Shown here: in pieces, positions 57,788 through 64,000 of the stretch
Layout of the letters: each line of letters begins with the position of its first letter
Position numbering within the stretch: position 1 is the stretch's first letter
DNA from: Palsa-504 sp963844625
GTDB taxonomy: Bacteria > Actinomycetota > Actinomycetes > Streptosporangiales > Streptosporangiaceae
Direction: 5' to 3'
NCBI GenBank assembly: GCA_963844625.1
Contig: CAWJPF010000023.1
Coordinates: 178,075 to 242,074 of the forward strand
DNA length: 64,000 bases
Notes under the pieces: generated by a model
The model's database searches: none
Told to the model about the DNA's origin: nothing
The model's input: only the letters and a program-made list of their open reading frames with translations
Translations under genes and position numbers: made by a program

Positions 57788-57889
57788 TTTACGTCTAGAT
57801 CTCCCGATAACCTGACGTGCTACTGTCATAGCAGCAGTTGACCTGGGTCATAATGGGAAACATCTCCCGTCCAGAAACCCGCGAGAGAG

Positions 57890-58639
57890 ATGGCCGTGAA
57901 CCACACCGCCCTGCCCATCCAGGTGGACCGGAACAGCCCGGTCCCCCTCTACTTCCAGGTGGCGCAGCACCTGGAGCAGATGATCGAGTCCGGTGACCTG
58001 GCGACGGGAACGCGGCTTGAGAACGAGACCGGCCTGGCCGACCAGTTCGGCCTGTCCAGGCAGACGATGCGCCGGGCGATCGAGTACCTCGTCGACCGCG
58101 GGCTGCTGGTCCGCAAGCGTGGCATCGGAACCCAGGTCGTGCTCGCCAAGGTGCGCCGCCAGGTCGAGCTGACCAGCCTGTACGACGACCTGGCCAAGAC
58201 CAGGCGCAATCCGCGCACACAGGTCCTCGGCTTCGCGGTCGAGCCCGCGCCCGACGCGATCGCGCTCGAGCTAGGCATCGCCGCGGGAACCGACGTCTAC
58301 GCCTTCGAGCGGCTCCGCTACGCCGAGGCCGAGCCGCTCGCGCTGATGCGCAACTACGTCCCGGTGAGCCTGCTGCGCCTGTCCGCCGCCGACCTGGAGG
58401 CGCAGGGACTGTACAACCTGTTCCGCAGATACGGCATCAACCTGCGGATCGCCAAGCAGTCCATCGGCGCCCGCGCCAGCACGGCCGGCGAGGCGCGGGC
58501 GCTCGCCGAGCGCAAGGGGGCCCCGCTGCTGACGATGGTCCGGGCGGCCTACGACGACCAGGGCCGGGCGGCGGAGTACGGGAACCACCTCTACCGGGCG
58601 TCGAGGTACAGCTTCGACCTCACGTTGACCGGCTGGTGA
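57890..58639 (+). CDS. GntR/HutC-family regulator of the iol operon
   Basis: 249 residues. Winged helix: VPLYFQVAQHLEQMIESGDLATGTRLENETGLADQFGLSRQTMRRAIEYLVDRGLLVRKRGIGTQV. UTRA ligand domain: AAGTDVYAFERLRYAEAEPLALMRNYVPVSLL, then RIAKQSIGARASTAGEARALAERKGAPLLTMVR and YGNHLYRASRYSFDL. UTRA domains bind sugar phosphates or related small effectors. Divergent from iolC with a palindromic operator between, so it is the likely IolR-type repressor. ATG 57890. Confidence 0.9.
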   Translation: MAVNHTALPIQVDRNSPVPLYFQVAQHLEQMIESGDLATGTRLENETGLADQFGLSRQTMRRAIEYLVDRGLLVRKRGIGTQVVLAKVRRQVELTSLYDDLAKTRRNPRTQVLGFAVEPAPDAIALELGIAAGTDVYAFERLRYAEAEPLALMRNYVPVSLLRLSAADLEAQGLYNLFRRYGINLRIAKQSIGARASTAGEARALAERKGAPLLTMVRAAYDDQGRAAEYGNHLYRASRYSFDLTLTGW

Positions 58640-58967
58640 GCCAGGTCACAACCCGTCTTTTACAGCCCGGCCCTGGCCAAGCGACACGGGCGCGGCGATC
58701 GCGTTTGACGTGATGAGTGCCTGCAGGACGCGAGCCTGGTCGATGGCGCCTACTTCGATGCCGCGGGTGACACCGGCCGCAGCCAACCCGCAATACTGGA
58801 CTACGTCAGTCGTTCAGCCCGGGAGTACAGGGAACGGATTCGCAACCCGGAGCCGGAAGGCCCGGATGTGAAATCGGCCCCAGCGTAGCTCCAGGGCAGG
58901 AAGACACTGATCCGCCGCGCCGAGGAAGAGGCCGCGGATTGCTGCTGCGAGCCGTGAAAGTGACCAA
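58640..58967. other. Intergenic region with an unassigned remnant
   Basis: No full gene. A single open stretch (58709-58888) has coding-like codons but no start (see separate entry). The rest is plain GC-rich sequence. Confidence 0.45.
58709..58888 (+). pseudogene. Unassigned coding remnant (about 59 codons)
   Basis: The frame is open between a TGA at 58706 and TAG at 58886, reading DECLQDASLVDGAYFD... then SQPAILDYVSRSAREYR and ending PDVKSAPA. Codon endings are mostly G/C as in real genes, but there is no ATG/GTG near the start and no family is recognised. Possibly the tail of a lost gene. Confidence 0.3.
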
Positions 58968-59843
58968 GTGACCGAGCACCTTGATCATCCATCATTGATG
59001 TTCCGAGCCGCGACTGAGGTTGCGAAACTCGATACCCCGGCAGCAGATGCCGACGCCGCGGGAAAGCGGGCCGTCTGGTCTGGTGCCATAGCTCCAGGCT
59101 GGGACATCGCGGCCAACGCGAACGGCGGATACCTCCTGGCCATCGTCGGCCGGGCGCTGAGCGCCGCGCTCGATCGTCCGGACCCGGTGACGATCTCGGC
59201 TCACTACTTCTATCCGGGCAAGCCCGGTGACGTGACGATCGAGACCCGGGTCCTGAAGGCGGGCCGGAGCTTCAGTTCTGGCACTGCGGTCCTCCTTTCA
59301 AAAGGACGAACGCTGTTGAGCTGCATTGGAACCTTCGGCGACCTCGCTGAGGTGTCAGGGCCGGAGATCATCGACCAGGGCCCCCCGGAGATGCCCGATC
59401 CTGGCGACTGCCTGCCCGTGGTGGCAACCGAAACCTTCCCGCCACCGTTTATGGGGAAAATAGAGCTCCGCCTGCACCCGGAAGACGGCCAGTTCCTCCT
59501 GGGCAAACGTACCGGACACGCGCTGATGCGCGGCTGGTTCCGGCTCCGCGACGACGAACCGGCCGACACCATCGCCCTTTTGTGCGCGGCCGACGCCTTT
59601 CCGCCGACCGCCTTCAACGCCGATCTGCCGGTGGCGTGGGTACCCACCATCGAGCTCACCGTGCACGTTCGCGCCCGGCCCGAGCCAGGATGGCTGCGAT
59701 GCAAATTCGCCACGCACTTCGTGACCGGCGGCTTCCTGGAAGAGGACGGCGAAATCTGGGATCCGGCCGGGCGTCTTGTCGCCCAGTCCCGCCAGCTGGC
59801 CCTGGTGCCGCGCGGTCGTACAGCGCCGGCCCAGCCTGCGTGA
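58968..59843 (+). CDS. Acyl-CoA thioesterase-family protein (hot-dog)
   Basis: 291 residues of the TesB-like/thioesterase-like superfamily: DIAANANGGYLLAIVGRALSAALDRPDPVTISAHYFYPGKPGDVTIETRVLKAGRSFSSGTAVLLSKG is the first hot-dog domain (NANGGYL helix). The second has PVAWVPTIELTVHVRARPEPGWLRCKFATHFVTGGFLEEDGEIWDPAGRLVAQSRQLALV, with the usual (E)DGE.WD.AGRLVAQSRQL ending. Probably hydrolyses an acyl-CoA. GTG 58968; no obvious operon partner. Confidence 0.88.
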   Translation: MTEHLDHPSLMFRAATEVAKLDTPAADADAAGKRAVWSGAIAPGWDIAANANGGYLLAIVGRALSAALDRPDPVTISAHYFYPGKPGDVTIETRVLKAGRSFSSGTAVLLSKGRTLLSCIGTFGDLAEVSGPEIIDQGPPEMPDPGDCLPVVATETFPPPFMGKIELRLHPEDGQFLLGKRTGHALMRGWFRLRDDEPADTIALLCAADAFPPTAFNADLPVAWVPTIELTVHVRARPEPGWLRCKFATHFVTGGFLEEDGEIWDPAGRLVAQSRQLALVPRGRTAPAQPA

Positions 59844-60248
59844 CCGAACGGAGCTCCGCCGCCCCGGCCTGATCATCGTGGGCAGGAGCCAGCAGGGTTC
59901 TCGGGTGTCTCTCCCGGGAGATCCGCGCGCTGCAGGCTGCGGACCGCCCCCGCTCCCTGTTTTTTCCTGAACGGACACGGTGCTTGCCCTGGGGACCTCG
60001 ATCTCACGATGCGAGAGCCTGCGCTAACCCCTCATCCGAACACATCCGGAAAATTTACCCCTGGAACCTGGGAAGCCCTTTCTGACCTGGGCTAAGACGG
60101 CTTAGGGCGAACGATGCGGACCTTACCGCCGCCTAAGCCTTCCGAGCCGCGGAAGATAGGGAATTCGCCCGATGCCGGGGACGGGGCCTTACGACGAACC
60201 TTGAGCATGTGGGAACCGACGAGGTTCCCCGGGGGCCGAGGAGGAACC
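59844..60248. other. Intergenic region before small gene/LuxR unit
   Basis: No gene is supportable. It holds a short symmetric stretch near 60089-60110 (GGGCTAAGACGGCTTAGGG) and ends with GAGGAGGAA before the small gene. Confidence 0.45.
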
Positions 60249-60509
60249 ATGCATCCCGAGATTCTCCGTGAACTAACCTCACAGCGCGGCCGTGAGATGC
60301 AGAAGCGGGCGCACCAGAGCATGCTCGCCCGGATGGCGAGCCGGGCGCGGCGGAACAGCCGACGGGGACTGAGCGGGCCGGACCACGAAGACCCGTTCGT
60401 CGTTCCCGCCATCCCCGACTACGTAGACGGCTCGTTCCGCGCGCCGTCAGCCGATGACCAGGCGGCCGGCCAGCCGGGCCGGGTGCCCACCACGGGCCGC
60501 ACAGCCTGA
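60249..60509 (+). CDS. Small conserved-looking protein upstream of LuxR regulator
   Basis: 86 residues: MHPEILRELTSQRGREMQ..AH, ARMASRARRNSR then an acidic, Pro-rich tail. Helical and basic at the N-terminus. Similar short MHPE..R.L..QR proteins are known in actinomycetes but their role is unknown. GAGGAGG lies five bases before ATG 60249. It ends 8 bases before the regulator start, so the two are likely co-transcribed. Confidence 0.65.
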   Translation: MHPEILRELTSQRGREMQKRAHQSMLARMASRARRNSRRGLSGPDHEDPFVVPAIPDYVDGSFRAPSADDQAAGQPGRVPTTGRTA

Positions 60510-60516
60510 GGCAGCC

Positions 60517-63500
60517 ATGACCGGCGCCACCGGGCCATGCGACCTGGCCGGAATGTCAGACCAGCGTGGCATGCTAACTCTAGAGATGAGCGGGCGAGCA
60601 TCCAGTCCCGTCCTGGTCGGACGAGACGAGCAGATGGCCGCCCTGGCCGCCGCTTTTGCCAGCGTGCGCCAGGGCGGTCCGTCGGCTGTCCTGCTTGGCG
60701 GGGAAGCCGGCGTCGGCAAGTCCAGGCTGATGGGTGAGTTCGGCGCCGTGGCGGGGGCAGCGGGCGCCCGGGTCCTGACGGGCGGCTGCCTGGAGCTGGG
60801 GACCGACGGACTGCCCTTCGCCCCGTTCACGGCGGTACTGCGCGACCTGGTGCACGAGATGGGCGCGGACGCGGTGGCCGCGATGCTGCCGGGCCGGACC
60901 ACACGAGGGCTGGCCCGGCTGCTACCTGAACTGGGCGAACCGGACGCGAGCAGCGACCCAGGCGAGGCGCGGGCGCGGTTGTTCGAGGAGGTGCTCGGCG
61001 CGCTCGAGTACCTGGCCAGGCATTCGCCCCTGGTCCTCGTGATCGAGGACGCGCACTGGGCTGACCGGTCAAGCCGGGACCTGCTGACGTTCCTCATCGG
61101 CAACCAGCGGGCGATCAGCGGGCTGCTGATCGTGGTCACGTTCCGGTCCGACGAACTGCACCGCACCCATCCGCTGCGCCCGCTGCTGGCGGCGCTTGAC
61201 CGGTTCGACTGGGTGGAGCGGATGGAGCTGCCCCGGCTCAGCCAGCACGACACCGGCGAGCTGGCGATCCGTATCCTCGGCCGCGAGACGGCCGGCGACC
61301 TGATCGAGGAGCTGTACCACCGGTCCGAAGGCAATCCGCTCTTCGTGGAGACGCTGCTCTGCTGTGACGGCGAGCTGAACCCCGCCCTGCCGGAATCGCT
61401 GCGTGATCTGCTGATCGGCAGCGTGCGCCGGCTGCCGGAAGACACGCAGGAGGTACTGCGGGTGGCCAGCGTGTGCGGCGCGATGATCGGGCACGCGCTG
61501 CTCGCCGCCGTGACCGGCCTGGACGACGACGCGCTGACCGGCACGCTGCGGCCCGCGGTCCTCGCCAACGTGCTCCGCCCACAGGCCGACCACTACGCAT
61601 TCCGGCACGAGCTGATCCGCGAGGCCGTACACGAGGACCTGCTGCCCGGCGAGCACAGCCGTCTGCACAGCCGCTTCGCTGAGGCCATCGACGCCGATCC
61701 CGCGCTGGTCCCGCCCGGCCGGGCGGCGATCGAGATGGCGCACCACTGGCATTCGGCGCACGACTCCGTCCAGGCGCTGATGGCTTCGTGGCAGGCGGCG
61801 GCGCAGGCAGGCCGGGCCGTGGCACCCGCCGAGCGGCTCTCGCTGCTGGCCCGCGTGCTCGGACTCTGGGATCAGGTGCCGGACGCGGAGACGCGGATCG
61901 GCGCGGATCACGTCCGTGTACTCGAGGAGGCCACCTCGGCGGCGCACGACGCCGGGGAGTTCGAGCGCGGCATCGCGCTGGCTACTTCGGCGCTCAAGGA
62001 GCTTGCCCCCGCGACCGAGCCGGTCCGAGTCGCGCAGTTGCTCGAGAACCGCGGCCATTTCCGGATGAGGCTGGGCCAGAAGGACTTCGGCCAGGACCTG
62101 GAAGACGCACTGGCGTGCGTGCCGGCTGAGGTAGCCCCGGCCATCCGGGTGAAGATCCTGCTTTCGCTTGCCCGCTGCGCGCCTCGGGTGAGCCAAGAGC
62201 GATCCTACGCCGAGGCGGCCCTGGCGCTCGCCCGCCAGACCGGTGACGAGGAAAACGAGGCCAACGCGCTGCTGAGCCTCGCGATGTTCGACGCTTCCTC
62301 CGGTCAGCAGGCGTCCGCGGACAGCGGGCCCCTCGAGCTGATCGAGCAGGCCCGGGCCATGGCCGGGCGAAGGGGAGCCGACGGCGTGCTGCTGAATGCG
62401 GCGGTCAACGCGTCCCACCTGCTTGAAGGCGCCGGTGAACACGAACTGGCGGTCGAGGCGGCCTGCCGGGCGACCGTGAGTGCCGACGCGCAGCGGCTTT
62501 CCCGGACCTCGGGCAGCCTGCTCGCGATCAACGAGGCGGAGCCGCTGTTCTCACTCGGCCGCTGGGATGAGGCGCTGAAGATCGCCACCGAGGCCATGGA
62601 CCTCTACCTCGCCCCGGGGCCGCTGCATCGGGCCATGCTGCAGGTTCTCGCGGGTTATATCACGCTGGCCCGCGGTGATCAGGCCGCGGCGGCCCAGAAA
62701 GTACTGGCGGCCCGCGAGGCGCTGCGCTCAGCCAGGTATGAAGACCAGCACCAGCTCCCATTGGCCCGGCTCGAGATCCTGCTCGCACTAGACGTAGACG
62801 GCCCGGCCGCCGCGATCGCAACCACGTCGGCGACCATGGACCGCTTCGACCTGGCCGGCGGAAGCCCGAGATACGCCTGGCCCGTGGTCACCGCCGGGGC
62901 AAGCGCGGCGCTGGCCGCCGTCCGGCAGGCCGCGGTCGGTCACGACGAGCGGCTCCGCGACGAAGCCGGCGCCCTCGCGGACCGGTTGCGGACGGTCGCG
63001 GAGAAACTCGAGGCCTTCGGCCCGGTGCAGGAGGCTTCCCGGCTGACCTTCACCGCAGCCGATGAGCACGTCACCCAGCTGCTTACCGCCGGCGGCGAGC
63101 AGGCCGAACTGCTGGCCGCCTGGGACCAGGCCGCCTTCGCGTGGGCCAGCCTCAGCGAGCCGTACCCGCTCGGCCAGGCCTTGTTCGAGGCGGCTGAGGC
63201 CGCTCTGGCGTGCGGCGACCGCGATGGCGCGGCGCAGCGCCTGGAGCGCGCGGTGCCGCTCGCGGCCGGACTGGGCGCGCAGCCGCTCGGCGAGGAGATC
63301 ACGGCGCTCGCCCGGCGGGCCAGGATCCGGCTGGCCGGCCAGGACGGCGGCGCGACCGCGCCGGACAACGGCGCGCTCCGACTGACCGGACGCGAGCTTG
63401 ACGTACTGCGCCTGGTCGCGGCCGGGCGCAGCAACCGGGACATAGCCGCCGAGTTGTTCATCTCACCCAAGACGGCCAGCGTCCACGTATCCAACATCCT

Positions 63501-63582
63501 CGCCAAACTGGGCGCCGCCAGCCGCGGCGAGGCCGCGGCCAGGGCGCACGCCCTCCACCTGTTCGAGCCCGGCCCCAGCTAG
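60517..63582 (+). CDS. LuxR-family large ATP-binding regulator (LAL)
   Basis: 1,021 residues. AAA+ P-loop domain: LVGRDEQMAALAAAF, Walker A LLGGEAGVGKSRLMGEF, LVIEDAHWADRSSRDLLTFLIGNQ (Walker B) and PLFVETLL. A long helical TPR-like middle follows (residues ~330-930). At the C-terminus is a LuxR HTH: LTGRELDVLRLVAAGRSNRDIAAELFISPKTASVHVSNILAKLGA. LAL proteins sense metabolites and switch on catabolic or antibiotic genes. The start is ATG 60517 (GAGGC upstream); ATG 60553 is possible. Targets are not apparent nearby. Confidence 0.92.
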   Translation: MTGATGPCDLAGMSDQRGMLTLEMSGRASSPVLVGRDEQMAALAAAFASVRQGGPSAVLLGGEAGVGKSRLMGEFGAVAGAAGARVLTGGCLELGTDGLPFAPFTAVLRDLVHEMGADAVAAMLPGRTTRGLARLLPELGEPDASSDPGEARARLFEEVLGALEYLARHSPLVLVIEDAHWADRSSRDLLTFLIGNQRAISGLLIVVTFRSDELHRTHPLRPLLAALDRFDWVERMELPRLSQHDTGELAIRILGRETAGDLIEELYHRSEGNPLFVETLLCCDGELNPALPESLRDLLIGSVRRLPEDTQEVLRVASVCGAMIGHALLAAVTGLDDDALTGTLRPAVLANVLRPQADHYAFRHELIREAVHEDLLPGEHSRLHSRFAEAIDADPALVPPGRAAIEMAHHWHSAHDSVQALMASWQAAAQAGRAVAPAERLSLLARVLGLWDQVPDAETRIGADHVRVLEEATSAAHDAGEFERGIALATSALKELAPATEPVRVAQLLENRGHFRMRLGQKDFGQDLEDALACVPAEVAPAIRVKILLSLARCAPRVSQERSYAEAALALARQTGDEENEANALLSLAMFDASSGQQASADSGPLELIEQARAMAGRRGADGVLLNAAVNASHLLEGAGEHELAVEAACRATVSADAQRLSRTSGSLLAINEAEPLFSLGRWDEALKIATEAMDLYLAPGPLHRAMLQVLAGYITLARGDQAAAAQKVLAAREALRSARYEDQHQLPLARLEILLALDVDGPAAAIATTSATMDRFDLAGGSPRYAWPVVTAGASAALAAVRQAAVGHDERLRDEAGALADRLRTVAEKLEAFGPVQEASRLTFTAADEHVTQLLTAGGEQAELLAAWDQAAFAWASLSEPYPLGQALFEAAEAALACGDRDGAAQRLERAVPLAAGLGAQPLGEEITALARRARIRLAGQDGGATAPDNGALRLTGRELDVLRLVAAGRSNRDIAAELFISPKTASVHVSNILAKLGAASRGEAAARAHALHLFEPGPS

Positions 63583-64000
63583 CCGGGCCGGGTCTGCTGG
63601 GCTGCGGGCTGCTTGTCCGGCCGGGCACGACCGTGCCGGTATTGGCGGCCGTGCCGCCGGATCCGGCCCGGTGCCACGGGCCGCCGGAGCCTCACCTGCT
63701 GCACGGCGCGCCTGGCGCGATCATCGTGGGCGGCCGCGCCCCTGGCCGGGAGGATGCCCGGCAGGCAGGCAGGCGCCCGGCCGCGCCGGCAGGCAGGCAG
63801 GCAGGCAGGCGCCCGGCGGCGTCTGTCCCGGCCCCGGTGCTCCCGTCCGTTCCCTGGCGCCCCCCGAGCCCCCGAGCCCCCGGTCCCGAGCCCCGTAGTC
63901 CCTGGTCCCGAGCCCCCTAGTCCCGATCCCGGTCCCTAGTCCCTGGTCCCGGTCCCTAGTCGTGCCCCCCGGAACGTAATGAAACCGGGCTTTCAGCACG
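63583..64000. repeat. Low-complexity tail with GGCA and GTCCC repeats
   Basis: GCAG/GGCA tetranucleotide runs at 63760-63774 and 63788-63810, then a C-rich block (63845-63960) of imperfect CCCCGAGCC and GGTCCCTAGTC units. No gene is supportable. Ends 40 bases later at the window edge. Confidence 0.7.

Noticed and set aside
63613..63999. Open frames at the right end (e.g. 63613-63939).
   Set aside because: They only translate GGCA and GTCCC repeats into Arg/Pro/Gly-rich peptides in several frames at once.
1..64000. tRNA, rRNA or CRISPR loci.
   Set aside because: No T-loop/acceptor pattern, no 16S/23S stretch and no regularly spaced repeats with unique spacers were found. The TTCGAGTCC near 28012 lies in the 64-residue gene and lacks an acceptor stem.
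1..64000. Phage defence island or secondary-metabolite gene cluster.
   Set aside because: No PKS/NRPS/terpene core genes and no nuclease, Abi, BREX or CBASS-type set. The orphan methyltransferase alone does not make a restriction system.

Overview
The window is high-GC DNA with strongly GC-biased third codon positions, many GTG/TTG starts and ATGA/GTGA overlaps. WhiB7, mycoredoxin, a PPOX-type F420-like oxidoreductase, a PF04672 methyltransferase and a LAL-type LuxR giant regulator all point to an actinomycete of the Actinomycetota. The genus cannot be fixed from sequence alone. No rRNA, tRNA or CRISPR array was recognised.

Layout. (1) 1-9.9 kb: small regulator/enzyme units: tandem MarR genes with a divergent MarR and a palindromic operator cluster; an SDR coupled to an asparaginase; a PadR/ABC-ATPase/FtsX-permease efflux operon; and a TetR/oxidoreductase pair with clear operators. 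(2) 9.9-22 kb: a decayed zone. Intact genes (methyltransferases, TetR/SRPBCC, VOC, dienelactone hydrolase, lipoprotein, FadR-type regulator) lie among many remnants: two SDRs, an acyl-CoA dehydrogenase, a methyltransferase, a hot-dog thioesterase, a kinase-like membrane protein, two amidohydrolases and two transposases. Palindromic intergenic elements occur here too. (3) 22.9-27.9 kb: an SDR gene split at its catalytic YSVSK site by a 4.2-kb stack of one IS5-like element and two tandem, apparently identical 1,617-bp IS701-like elements. (4) 28-32.4 kb: a whiB7 - tesB-like - uvrD2-like - mycoredoxin block, resembling the mycobacterial whiB7/uvrD2/mrx1 neighbourhood. whiB7 has a promoter, leader ORF and attenuator-like hairpins in front of it. 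(5) 32.8-35.3 kb: an orphan m5C methyltransferase, a DnaA-box cluster and a parA-like gene coupled to a small DNA-binding partner. (6) 35.3-45.4 kb: typA, msrA, two glycoside hydrolases (GH26-like and GH5), a BNR-like lipoprotein, GYD, cupin/MFS and GNAT genes. (7) 45.4-58.6 kb: an 11-gene inositol catabolism and uptake operon on the minus strand, with a divergent GntR/UTRA regulator and a perfect palindrome between them. (8) 58.7-64 kb: a thioesterase, a small conserved-looking protein, a 1,021-aa LuxR regulator and a low-complexity tail.

How the genes work together. The iol operon encodes sugar-type ABC import, oxidation (IolG), dehydration (IolE), ring hydrolysis (IolD), isomerisation (IolB), phosphorylation (IolC), probable aldol cleavage (a barrel protein), and oxidation of malonic semialdehyde to acetyl-CoA (IolA). 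The regulator beside it probably senses a pathway sugar. The whiB7 block is the intrinsic antibiotic-response switch. The decayed zone and IS stack show that roughly 9.9-28 kb is the plastic part of the window.
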